Part shown: positions 1 through 8,139 of the stretch, in pieces
Layout: each line of letters opens with the position of its first letter
How positions within the stretch are numbered: position 1 is the stretch's first letter
Notes under the pieces: generated by a model
What the model was told of the DNA's origin: nothing
What the model saw: only the letters and a program-made list of their open reading frames with translations
Database searches by the model: none
Made by a program: the position numbers and the translations under genes
Origin: Berkiella sp964606325
Lineage (GTDB): Bacteria > Pseudomonadota > Gammaproteobacteria > Berkiellales > Berkiellaceae
Length of the DNA: 64,000 bases
Reading direction: 5' to 3'
Assembly: GCA_964606325.1 (NCBI GenBank)
Contig: CAZSGE010000001.1
Coordinates: 128,725 to 192,724, forward strand

Positions 1-81
1 GTGTAATAGCACTTTAGGTAAGCAAGACGGCCCATGCATTTATGGAAGATTTGAAGAAATGATGCTGAGTGATGAAACTCA

Positions 82-516
82 TTACTCATCTTCTTCATCT
101 AATTCTTTTTTGCCGGGTATTTTTTTAGGCTTGGTCTCGCCAGAATCTTCTGATTTTTTAGATTTTTTAGGCTGTCTAATAGGTGTTTCTTCTTCATCTT
201 CATGCGGATAAAACGTGCTCAATGCATAAACATCGGCCAACGCTTTGGTTGCGTGCATGTGAATATCTAAAACATATTTACCTGGGCTGGTTTTGCTGGC
301 ATAAAGCTCACCAATTTCATTATCTCGCAGATCGACTTGGGTCTTAATGAATTGTAATAATTCAATGCACTTATTGCGCGAAAGACCATTAGGCGCCATT
401 GCAAGTTGAATTGGAAATTTAGGGTTATCTGAATGATACTTTAGCTCTATTCCCAGCTGTTCTTTTACTTCATCAAAGAATGCATTCAGCGGGGCGGGAT
501 CAAAACTCGGTGTCAT
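82..516 (-). CDS. hypothetical protein with charged C-terminal tail
   Basis: I do not recognise this 144-residue protein. It has a compact mixed N-terminal part of about 105 residues and a low-complexity tail rich in Lys and Glu/Asp, ending in DEEDE, which is probably disordered. There is no signal peptide or membrane segment, so it is likely cytoplasmic. The reading frame can also start at a TTG at 525. I prefer the ATG at 516 because a GAGGAG Shine-Dalgarno sequence lies about 11 bases upstream of it and only 2 bases from the TTG. It is divergent from the lipoprotein gene that follows. The 81 bases to its left hold no gene I can support. Confidence 0.6.
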   Translation of the reverse strand: MTPSFDPAPLNAFFDEVKEQLGIELKYHSDNPKFPIQLAMAPNGLSRNKCIELLQFIKTQVDLRDNEIGELYASKTSPGKYVLDIHMHATKALADVYALSTFYPHEDEEETPIRQPKKSKKSEDSGETKPKKIPGKKELDEEDE

Positions 517-675
517 TGAAATCAAAACTCCTCAGTTCTTAACTTTATTATCGCACGAGAATAAAAAATCTTAAGGTCATATTAAAGATTTTAGCTGATA
601 TGTCGAAAACAATACCAGGAAGCATGAAAACGCATACAGGAGGCAGTGCTAAATTCTTAGTACTGGATAAAATTG

Positions 676-1149
676 ATGAAAATGACACTAAGATTACCCA
701 TTGTTTTACTGGTTTCAAGTGCTCTTTTAATGGGCTGCCAAAATAGTGGCCGTAATGAAACAGCGGCAACTGCTTTTGGTGCTGTAGCTGGTACCATTAT
801 TGGCGCGCAATTTGGCCATGGTGCTGGACGTCTTGCCGGTGCTGCAATTGGTGCGGTATTCGGTGGTTTATTTGGTAAAGCTGTTGGCCAAAGCCTAGAC
901 GAAGAAGATATGAAAGAAGCCAATCGTGCGTTTGTAACAGCAACAAGAGCGCCTGTTGGTCAAACGATTTATTGGAATAACGCTAGAACAGGCAATTGGG
1001 GATACTACCGTCCCATTAGAGATGGCCATCGTCGATTTGATGGATATTATTGCCGCGAATTTGCAACAACAGCCACGATTAATGGCCGTACCGAAAGAGT
1101 GTATGGTACCGCATGCCGCCATCCTAATGGCACCTGGCAAGCAATCTAA
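676..1149 (+). CDS. glycine-zipper outer-membrane lipoprotein (17 kDa antigen-like)
   Basis: This is a small lipoprotein. A signal peptide with lipobox LMGC puts the lipidated cysteine at residue 21 from the ATG at 676 (a TTG lies one codon upstream). Residues of about 32-70 form a glycine zipper with repeated G/A-x3-G spacing, typical of the glycine-zipper 2TM family that includes the rickettsial 17 kDa surface antigen and SlyB. The C-terminal part, with YCREF and a final ACRHPNGTW, matches the conserved tail of 17 kDa-antigen-like proteins. The family sits in the outer membrane; its exact function is unclear. The gene is monocistronic and followed by an intrinsic terminator. Confidence 0.85.
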   Translation: MKMTLRLPIVLLVSSALLMGCQNSGRNETAATAFGAVAGTIIGAQFGHGAGRLAGAAIGAVFGGLFGKAVGQSLDEEDMKEANRAFVTATRAPVGQTIYWNNARTGNWGYYRPIRDGHRRFDGYYCREFATTATINGRTERVYGTACRHPNGTWQAI

Positions 1150-1172
1150 CCAACACATTCAATACCTTATTT

Positions 1173-1205
1173 AAAAAGGCAGACGCAGAATCTGCCTTTT
1201 TTTTT
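1173..1205 (+). terminator. intrinsic terminator after the lipoprotein gene
   Basis: GGCAGA (1178-1183) pairs with TCTGCC (1191-1196) around a 7-base loop. The stem is extended by AAAAA/TTTTT flanks and followed by a run of T to 1205. It lies 24 bases after the lipoprotein stop codon and isolates that gene from the hisS operon. Confidence 0.85.
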
Positions 1206-1321
1206 GGCAAATACTGATTTTGCCCCTCTCTGTTGGGGGCAAAAGATGCAGTCTCCCCCGGAAATTGGTAAAGTACCTGCTCTAAAAAATTTATCATTTC
1301 ATGCCAATAGGGGCACAGCTC

Positions 1322-2596
1322 ATGTCGTTAGGGATCAAAGTTGTCAAAGGGATGAAGGACATTCTGCCAGAGGAAATGCCAGCCTGGTACTTCGTAGAAC
1401 AGCAGCTTAAATCCTTGGCCGCAGCCTATGGTTACCAAGAAATTCGCATGCCTATGCTTGAGCAAACAGAGCTTTTTAAGCGGGCGATTGGCGAAGTTAC
1501 CGATATTGTTGAAAAAGAAATGTACACCTTTGAAGACAAGGGTGGTGAATGGCTCACGTTACGACCTGAAAGTACCGCGCAAAGTGTTCGTTTAGTCATT
1601 GAAAATAGCCTTATTCGTAATCAATCACAACGTTTGTGGTACATGGGCCCGATGTTTCGTCGAGAGAAACCTCAAAAAGGGCGTTATCGCCAATTTTATC
1701 AATTTGGTATTGAAGCCTTTGGTTTAGAAGGCCCCGATGTTGATGTAGAGCAAATTGCCATGATGGCGAGATTATGGCGCTCAGTTGGGTTAGATGATAA
1801 GATAGTTTTAAAACTTAATTCCTTGGGCACCTTAGAAGAAAGACAACAATATCGTAAAGCGCTTATTGCTTACTATGAGGGCTGTGGCGCCAAAGAAGAA
1901 TTGTTCGAAGGACGCTTATACACCAACCCAATGCGGATTTTAGATAGCAAAAATCCGGATGTGATTGAGATAAATAAAAATGCCCCTTTACTAATTAATT
2001 ATTTGGGTAATGAATCTTTAGCGCATTTTGAAACAATTCAAAATGAGCTTAAAAATCTGGAGATCCCCTTTGAAGTTGATCCCCGTATTGTACGTGGATT
2101 AGATTATTATACCCACATCGTTTATGAGTGGGTGACAACGCATTTGGGATCACAAGGTGCAGTTTGCGCAGGTGGTAGGTACAACGATCTCGTTAGTCAA
2201 ATGGGTGGACAGCCAACGCCTGGTGTTGGTTTTGCTTTAGGTATGGAACGTTTGATTATGTTATTGCAAGATAATCAGTTGATTCCACAATCACAAGCAG
2301 TTGATGTCTATGTTGTTGCCGATGGTGAAAACGCGACAAGCAAGGCGATATTATTGTCCGAAATCATTCGAAGCGCCTTACCTCACGTTAAAGTATTAAT
2401 GAACTGTGGGGCAGGGAGTTTTAAGAGCCAATTTAAGCGAGCCGATAAAAGCGGTGCGCAATTTGCGTTAGTTTTGGGCGAAACGGAAATTCAAACAAAC
2501 ACGGTAAGTATTAAAGCGCTCAGAGGTGATATCCCTCAAGCAACTAGAACAATTGATGAAACGTTAGCTTTCTTAAAAGCACATATTAAACAGTAA
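1322..2596 (+). CDS. hisS: histidyl-tRNA synthetase
   Basis: HisS is a class II aminoacyl-tRNA synthetase that charges tRNA-His in the cytoplasm. Diagnostic motifs are visible: motif 2 with MFRREKPQKGRYRQF, the histidine-specific RGLDYYTHIVYE and AGGRYNDL blocks, and motif 3 GFALGMERL. A C-terminal anticodon-binding domain follows (from about residue 325). The length of 424 residues matches E. coli HisS. An ATG seven codons upstream (1301) is possible, but the ATG at 1322 has AGGGG eight bases before it and gives the usual N-terminus ending in GMKDILP. It is the first gene of a four-gene operon with yfgM, bamB and der, the order known from E. coli. Confidence 0.97.
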   Translation: MSLGIKVVKGMKDILPEEMPAWYFVEQQLKSLAAAYGYQEIRMPMLEQTELFKRAIGEVTDIVEKEMYTFEDKGGEWLTLRPESTAQSVRLVIENSLIRNQSQRLWYMGPMFRREKPQKGRYRQFYQFGIEAFGLEGPDVDVEQIAMMARLWRSVGLDDKIVLKLNSLGTLEERQQYRKALIAYYEGCGAKEELFEGRLYTNPMRILDSKNPDVIEINKNAPLLINYLGNESLAHFETIQNELKNLEIPFEVDPRIVRGLDYYTHIVYEWVTTHLGSQGAVCAGGRYNDLVSQMGGQPTPGVGFALGMERLIMLLQDNQLIPQSQAVDVYVVADGENATSKAILLSEIIRSALPHVKVLMNCGAGSFKSQFKRADKSGAQFALVLGETEIQTNTVSIKALRGDIPQATRTIDETLAFLKAHIKQ

Positions 2597-2607
2597 GGTG
2601 ATAGTTC

Positions 2608-3279
2608 ATGGAAGTCTATGCAACGGAAGAACAACAAGTCGAAGCCATCAAAAAATGGTTTAAACAATATGGCAATATGATTTCATGGATCATAATTGTT
2701 GTGGCCTTTATCGTTAGCGCCACAATCTATTGGCGCCATCACCAACAAGTAGTAAGAGATGCCGCTTCCGATCAGTATATGGTTTTATTAGAAGGTTTAG
2801 AAAAAAATGATAAAGACACTATCAAAAGTAAAGCCGATATTTTAGTTAAAGAATATCCTTCTTCACCTTATGCATCGCTGGCGGGTTTTGTTGTCGCCCA
2901 TCAAGCAATTGAAGAAAATGATGTGGCCAAATCAGAAGAGCAGCTTAAATGGATTATGCAGCATAGCCCACAACAAAATTTTCAGGACATCGCAAGAATT
3001 CGTTTAATGCGTTTACTGATTTCGCAAAACAAACTTGACGAAGCCATGAAACATTATAGCGACAAGAAAGGACCTTATCAGACACTGATGGCAGAGTTAA
3101 AAGGGGATATCTTAGTAAAGCAAAAAGATATCAATGGTGCAAAAAAAGCGTATGAATTGGCGCTAAGCTCCACACCAGAAGAAGGGATGCATGGCCCGCT
3201 TTTGAAAATGAAAATGCAAGAACTGGGTATAGAATCCACAGCCTTTGATGTAAAAGCAGATGAGGAAAAATCATCATGA
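2608..3279 (+). CDS. yfgM: YfgM-family TPR protein, ancillary SecYEG translocon subunit
   Basis: YfgM is an inner-membrane protein with a short cytoplasmic N-terminus, one transmembrane helix (about residues 24-42, the MISWIIIVVAFIVSATIYW stretch) and a periplasmic tetratricopeptide-like domain. In E. coli it associates with SecYEG and PpiD and helps hand secreted proteins to periplasmic chaperones. The helical repeats run from about residue 50 to the end, and the 223-residue length is near that of the family (E. coli 206). It lies 11 bases after hisS and overlaps bamB by 4 bases (ATGA), which suggests translational coupling. Confidence 0.92.
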   Translation: MEVYATEEQQVEAIKKWFKQYGNMISWIIIVVAFIVSATIYWRHHQQVVRDAASDQYMVLLEGLEKNDKDTIKSKADILVKEYPSSPYASLAGFVVAHQAIEENDVAKSEEQLKWIMQHSPQQNFQDIARIRLMRLLISQNKLDEAMKHYSDKKGPYQTLMAELKGDILVKQKDINGAKKAYELALSSTPEEGMHGPLLKMKMQELGIESTAFDVKADEEKSS

Positions 3280-4460
3280 ATAAAACAATAAAAAAATATA
3301 GCTTAAGTGCTTTGGTATTAAGTTTAGGGCTAGTGATGTCAGGCTGTGGCCAAAGTCCGGTGCGTAATCCTTTTGCGGGGCGTACAGAGCCAAAATTAGG
3401 TGAGTTGCCACCCATTGCGCATCCCAAAGGTGCGACTAAAGTGGCATGGTCAACAGGGACTTTATCAAAACAAGAAAGATTCACAAAACTCATTCCCTAC
3501 GCTAACAATGACATGCTCTATGCTGCAGATGGCCATGGCAAAGTAGTTGCTCTAAATAGCAAAACAGGAAAAAAGCTCTGGAGCACTAACACCAAGAAAA
3601 AATTTAGTGCAGGTCCAACCCTCGTTGATAATTTGTTATTACTATCCACGGCAGATGCATTAGTCGTTGCTTTAGATGCTAGCAATGGTAAAAAAGTCTG
3701 GGAATCAAAAGTAAATAGCGAAGTGTTAGCGCCACCCAGTGGTAAAGATGGTATTGTATTAGTGCATGCCAATGATGGTTCTGTTAGTGCTTTAAATGCA
3801 CAAAGTGGTCAAAAGCTATGGGCGGTTGATCAAGCAACTCCTTCCTTAACCTTACATTTTAGTAGTGCCCCTGTCGTTGTTGGTAATCGTGTATTGGTTG
3901 GTTTTTCTACCGGCAAGCTTTTGGCGCTTAATTTACAAACAGGTGTGATTGAGTGGGAAAGAACCATTTCACTTCCACAAGGTCGCTCTGAAATTCAACG
4001 AATGGTTGATATTACAGCAGATCCTTTAGTGTCAGATGACACGGTGTATGTGATTACCTACCAAGGCAAAATGGCGGCAGTTAACATTAACACGGGTAAT
4101 CTATTATGGGACAGAGATGTATCCTCCTATCAAAATATTGCCCAAACCAAAGATTTACTTTTTGTCACAGATAATGCCCATAATTTGTGGGCTATTAACA
4201 AACAAACTGGCGCGACACAATGGAAACAAGCCGCGCTTGCGCAGCGTTATATTACGGGGCCATCCGTTGTATCTGGGTTGGTAGCTGTTGCCGATAGGGG
4301 TGGCTATGTCCATTTCTTATCAGCCAATAACGGACACATCGTTAATCGTATGCATTTGTCTGGAAAAATTTACCAAGGACCTATAAGTATTAATAATGAA
4401 CTGATTGTAAATGCCTACAACGGAAAAGTAGCAGCGATCACCGTTGATGGGAGCGTTTAG
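3276..4460 (+). CDS. bamB: outer-membrane assembly lipoprotein BamB
   Basis: BamB is the beta-propeller lipoprotein of the BAM complex, which inserts beta-barrel proteins into the outer membrane. The N-terminus is a signal peptide with a lipobox ending at MSGC (Cys around residue 24). The rest shows repeated PQQ-like blades, with recurring pairs such as VVALNSKTGKKLW, VVALDASNGKKVW and VSALNAQSGQKLW. The 394-residue length matches the family (E. coli 392). Start is the ATG overlapping the yfgM stop. Position between yfgM and der is conserved in gammaproteobacteria. Confidence 0.96.
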   Translation: MNKTIKKYSLSALVLSLGLVMSGCGQSPVRNPFAGRTEPKLGELPPIAHPKGATKVAWSTGTLSKQERFTKLIPYANNDMLYAADGHGKVVALNSKTGKKLWSTNTKKKFSAGPTLVDNLLLLSTADALVVALDASNGKKVWESKVNSEVLAPPSGKDGIVLVHANDGSVSALNAQSGQKLWAVDQATPSLTLHFSSAPVVVGNRVLVGFSTGKLLALNLQTGVIEWERTISLPQGRSEIQRMVDITADPLVSDDTVYVITYQGKMAAVNINTGNLLWDRDVSSYQNIAQTKDLLFVTDNAHNLWAINKQTGATQWKQAALAQRYITGPSVVSGLVAVADRGGYVHFLSANNGHIVNRMHLSGKIYQGPISINNELIVNAYNGKVAAITVDGSV

Positions 4461-4463
4461 TTG

Positions 4464-5897
4464 ATGATTCCGGTTTTTGCCATTGTCGGTAGGCCAAATG
4501 TTGGTAAATCTACTTTATTTAATCGCTTAACGCATTCGCAAAAGGCGCTTGTAGTTGATCAACCTGGTGTAACCAGAGACAGGCAGTTTGGCCAAGGCTA
4601 TCTTGAAGATAATCACTATATTGTGATCGACTCAGGTGGTATTGGTGAAAGTACATCCTCTGAAATTGATGAGGCGATGCTCAAGCAATCACGCCTTGCT
4701 ATCAATGAAGCAGATTTAATTCTGTTTGTTGTCGATGGCCGTCAGGGGTTAACGCATATTGATAGAGAAATTGCCAAAGAATTACGTAAGCAATCTACTC
4801 CCGTTTTATTAGTCATTAATAAGACAGATGGTTTAGACACGGAAGTGATTAAAGGTGATTTTTATCGCTTAGGATTTAATGACATCGCTGCCATTACGGC
4901 TAGTCATAATCGGGGTATCGAAGAGTTGCTTTGGCAAGCTTTTGAGCTTATTCCTGAGCCTGAAGTTATTGATGAATTAGATGGGGCAGATGAATCAGAT
5001 TTCTCTGATGAAAGCGAAGAAGATACAGCTCCTCCCAAAGTTGCGATTATTGGCCGACCTAATGTGGGCAAATCAACCTTAGTGAATCGTATGTTAGGAG
5101 AAGAGCGCGTGATTGTTTGCGATATGCCAGGCACGACTCGTGATAGCATTCATATCAATATGACGCGTATGGGTAAATCCTATACTTTGATTGATACAGC
5201 CGGCGTTCGCAAAAAGAAAGTCACAATGGATGTGGTTGAGAAATTTTCAGCCATCAAAACTTTGCATGCCATTAAAGAAGCCAATGTAGTGTTGCTCATT
5301 TTTGATGCAAAAATGGGTTTGACCGATCAAGACTTATCACTAATTAGTTTTACGATTGATGCGGGTAAATGCTTAATTATCTGTGCTAACAAATGGGATG
5401 GCATGGAAGAAGATGCTAAAGCTCAAGTTAAAGATCAGTTAGAATATCGGTTGAAATTTGCTGATTTTGCACTTATTCATACCATTTCTGCTTTACATGG
5501 TACAGGTGTTGGTGATTTATTCAAATCCATAGACAAAGTCTATCAAAGTGCGAACAAACTATTGGGTACAACCGATCTCACTGAACTATTAGAATGTGCC
5601 ATTGAAGCACATCAGCCACCTTTAGTGCGTGGTAAACGGATTAAATTACGTTATGCACATTGTGGTGGCCATAATCCGCCAACAATTGTGATTCATGGTA
5701 ATCAAACCGAAGAAGTACCACAAAGCTATCAAAAATATCTCACCAATTATTTTATTAAAGCGCTTAAGCTGGTTGGAACACCGGTTAAACTAGTTTTCAA
5801 ATCGGGTGAAAATCCTTATGCGCACAAACGAAATATTCTCACGCCGCGCCAAATCTACAAAAAGAAACGTTTAATGAAGCATGTAAAAAGCAGGTAA
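4464..5897 (+). CDS. der: ribosome biogenesis GTPase Der (EngA)
   Basis: Der has two tandem GTPase domains and a C-terminal KH-like domain and is needed for 50S subunit assembly. Both P-loops read GRPNVGKST (one at the N-terminus, one after the linker). Switch II motifs are DSGG in domain 1 and DTAG in domain 2, with NKTD and NKWD as the base-specificity motifs. The linker between the domains is unusually acidic (EPEVIDELDGADESDFSD region, about residues 165-190). The ATG at 4464 is preferred over the TTG one codon upstream. It is the last gene of the hisS operon, followed by a hairpin. Confidence 0.97.
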   Translation: MIPVFAIVGRPNVGKSTLFNRLTHSQKALVVDQPGVTRDRQFGQGYLEDNHYIVIDSGGIGESTSSEIDEAMLKQSRLAINEADLILFVVDGRQGLTHIDREIAKELRKQSTPVLLVINKTDGLDTEVIKGDFYRLGFNDIAAITASHNRGIEELLWQAFELIPEPEVIDELDGADESDFSDESEEDTAPPKVAIIGRPNVGKSTLVNRMLGEERVIVCDMPGTTRDSIHINMTRMGKSYTLIDTAGVRKKKVTMDVVEKFSAIKTLHAIKEANVVLLIFDAKMGLTDQDLSLISFTIDAGKCLIICANKWDGMEEDAKAQVKDQLEYRLKFADFALIHTISALHGTGVGDLFKSIDKVYQSANKLLGTTDLTELLECAIEAHQPPLVRGKRIKLRYAHCGGHNPPTIVIHGNQTEEVPQSYQKYLTNYFIKALKLVGTPVKLVFKSGENPYAHKRNILTPRQIYKKKRLMKHVKSR

Positions 5898-5940
5898 AGC
5901 TGCTCTTACATTAAACACTCGCTTTTATTCTGTAATAGAG

Positions 5941-5972
5941 GACAAAGAGGTTACATACCTCATTGTCTTTTA
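5941..5972 (+). terminator. probable terminator of the hisS-der operon
   Basis: GACAAAGAGG (5941-5950) pairs with CCTCATTGTC (5958-5967) with one mismatch around a 7-base loop, followed by TTTTA. It lies 43 bases after the der stop codon. Confidence 0.65.
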
Positions 5973-6009
5973 TTGCATAGAATATCCAGCATAACCTGTA
6001 GTGTTTTTC

Positions 6010-6038
6010 TTGATCTTCTTTGTTAGCTAATTTAATAT
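6010..6038 (+). promoter_or_regulatory. candidate sigma-70 promoter of the kinase gene
   Basis: TTGATC (6010-6015), a 17-base spacer and TAATAT (6033-6038). Transcription would start near 6045, upstream of the ATG at 6077 but downstream of the TTG at 6020, which supports the ATG start. The -10 box is weak. Confidence 0.3.
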
Positions 6039-6076
6039 CGCCCTTGTGTCATAAAAAACTATATGGTGGTGCGGAA

Positions 6077-8089
6077 ATGGCTTTAGATGGTGTAAGTGCA
6101 ACGAAAGATGCAGAAAATAAATTAGTTATTCTTGATAAAAAAGTAAACACTGCAATTTTAAAAGCCGTTCTCAAAGAAATGGAAATTAATAACCAAGAGA
6201 GTGGTATATTTTATCCAACAGTTAAAGTAGGTTCTGCAAAACAGGCACAATTCACCACTTATACTATTTTGGCAACACAAAGCATAAATACAATCAATAA
6301 CGCAAGTAACATCGAAACGCAATTTCATCGTATAGATTTACAAGATGCATCGACCCTATTGGGACAGGGAGGACAAGGTCGTGTTGTGCTTGCTCGCAAT
6401 CTTGTGACTGGCAATTTAGCAGCTTTGAAAGTGCATTTTCAAAGAAGTATTACTTTTGAAGAAGACTTGGAACGAGAAAGACGTAATTTAAAATTAGCCG
6501 GAAAATTAATTGGACAGGCAAGGGTGTCTCTTTCTCTTGCGCCATCAACCCAAACTTCAGAAATGAAAGATGTCAGTTCAGCAAGTTCATCTAAATCCAA
6601 TACTACAATCCAATATCCTACACAAGAATATGAAATCACGTTAATGGAATACTGTTCAGGTGCGAACCTACTTGATTTTATGTATGAAATTGATAACACC
6701 AAAGATAAAGATTCACCAGAGTATTTTATAAAGAAAAAAGCACTAACGTTGAAGGAAAAGGCAAATTTAGTCTTGCAAGTGTTACAACAGGTAAATTGGC
6801 TTCATCAGACTGCAACACTTTTACATAAAGATCTCAAGTCGGAAAATTTTGTGCTAAGAGGCGCACGTTTTCCACTTTTTCAATTAAGGTTAATAGATTT
6901 AGGATCAGGTTTGCTTTACAAAGGTCTTAATCATCCTGAAAACGAAAAAGATAATTCAAAACCGGGTAATATAGGGCATATTGCTCCAGAAATGCTGGTC
7001 AATACAAAGGATTGTCCACCTTTTGACATGGCCTGTGAATTTTGGTCACTTGGGGTAGTTATTGCTGAAATTATTTCAGATGGCAATTATCAAAAAGCTA
7101 TTCGTAAGGTATTGTTAGAAGCGTTAGACAAAGATTCACTCATGGATCTCAATTATGATAGAGATTTTATCTATAAAGCTTTGCCTGATGTCATTTGTGA
7201 CGATACCAAGAACAAAAAATATCAGGATCCACAAGAAAATATATTGTGGGCTGAGCTAACATCAATGGTATCTTTGCTGCTAAACACAAGAGAAATCCGC
7301 GCCACACTCGATCTTTCAAAATTTATTGATAAGCTCTTGCAAATATTTTTTAAAAAGACAGAGCTTCAACCTGAATATCGTTCTTCCTTAAGCTTAAGAG
7401 AGCTCAGAAAATATAGTTTAAGATTGTTAAGCACTTCGAACGCTTCCGCGTCAGTCGCCACCGTCCAAGTTGAGGATCTTTCAGAAAAAGCATCGAAAAG
7501 AAAAGAACTTAAACGTAGTCATTCATCAAAAAAACTACTCACAAAATCAAAAGTAGATATAAGCAAAACTAGTAAAGACACGATAGAAGCATCCTCCTCC
7601 TCAAGTGAACAACCAGCATCATTACGTTCTAGAAGTAAAAGCGCATCCGAAAATAATCACTCTAAAAAGGTGATAGCAAAGAAAGTTGATGCCAGTGAAA
7701 ATTCAACACAACCCCGTTTGATAGTAAGTTCATTATCAGATATACACTATTATCCTAGTGGTTCTTCATCTGTTGATGATGTTGGAACAAGTCTAGAAGC
7801 GCTTGATTTAAATGAAACTGAATCGCAAACGTCTTCAAACCCCGTTGTTGACAAATTGCTAGCTCAGCTGGCAACTAAACTTTCTCAGACTGCGAATACA
7901 TCAGCTTCTCCTGTCGCACAAGTCAGACGTTCGTTATTAATACAACAGACCGAGATGGCTAAAAGATCTTCTGGTAATTTTGAGGATTTAAGAGCAGACA
8001 TTGAAATGTTAAGCGATATTTCTAAAGGAACACCAGAAGCTGAGAGTATTGGCACAGTTTATTCAACATTGTTTCCAAGTTCGAAATAA
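6077..8089 (+). CDS. eukaryotic-type Ser/Thr protein kinase, possible effector
   Basis: This 670-residue protein has an apparently complete Hanks-type kinase core. Counting from the ATG at 6077: glycine loop GQGGQGRVV near 96-104, ATP-anchoring Lys in AALKV at 118, catalytic loop HKDLKSEN with Asp 252, metal-binding DLG with Asp 274, and an APE motif near 303-305. HKD and DLG replace the usual HRD and DFG. The region after about residue 440 is Ser/Lys-rich low complexity and looks disordered. No membrane helix or PASTA domain is seen, unlike housekeeping bacterial kinases. It sits between der and xseA, which are near neighbours in E. coli, so it looks inserted. A host-directed role is inference; an upstream TTG (6020) is a less likely start. 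Confidence 0.85.
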   Translation: MALDGVSATKDAENKLVILDKKVNTAILKAVLKEMEINNQESGIFYPTVKVGSAKQAQFTTYTILATQSINTINNASNIETQFHRIDLQDASTLLGQGGQGRVVLARNLVTGNLAALKVHFQRSITFEEDLERERRNLKLAGKLIGQARVSLSLAPSTQTSEMKDVSSASSSKSNTTIQYPTQEYEITLMEYCSGANLLDFMYEIDNTKDKDSPEYFIKKKALTLKEKANLVLQVLQQVNWLHQTATLLHKDLKSENFVLRGARFPLFQLRLIDLGSGLLYKGLNHPENEKDNSKPGNIGHIAPEMLVNTKDCPPFDMACEFWSLGVVIAEIISDGNYQKAIRKVLLEALDKDSLMDLNYDRDFIYKALPDVICDDTKNKKYQDPQENILWAELTSMVSLLLNTREIRATLDLSKFIDKLLQIFFKKTELQPEYRSSLSLRELRKYSLRLLSTSNASASVATVQVEDLSEKASKRKELKRSHSSKKLLTKSKVDISKTSKDTIEASSSSSEQPASLRSRSKSASENNHSKKVIAKKVDASENSTQPRLIVSSLSDIHYYPSGSSSVDDVGTSLEALDLNETESQTSSNPVVDKLLAQLATKLSQTANTSASPVAQVRRSLLIQQTEMAKRSSGNFEDLRADIEMLSDISKGTPEAESIGTVYSTLFPSSK

Positions 8090-8097
8090 GTTGTGGG

Positions 8098-8118
8098 GTG
8101 GACAAAGGATTTGTCCAC
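8098..8118. repeat. perfect 9-bp hairpin between convergent genes
   Basis: GTGGACAAA (8098-8106) and TTTGTCCAC (8110-8118) form a perfect stem with a 3-base loop, preceded by TTGTGGG and followed by CTATG without a T-run. It lies between the convergent kinase and xseA genes and may act as a bidirectional transcript end. The context resembles hairpins after lysS (37760) and before recO (58586). Confidence 0.6.
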
Positions 8119-8139
8119 TATGATGTAATCGAATGTTTT

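Noticed and set aside
1..81. Possible gene end at the left edge
   Set aside because: Stops appear at once in the plus frame read (GTG TAA TAG), and no family sequence can be recognised in such a short stretch.
548..923. Open frames on the minus strand opposite the lipoprotein gene
   Set aside because: They lie antisense to a gene with clear family match, have no ribosome binding site and resemble no protein family.
6020..6076. TTG start extending the kinase by 19 residues
   Set aside because: The likely promoter at 6010-6038 overlaps it, and the ATG at 6077 has GGTGG upstream.
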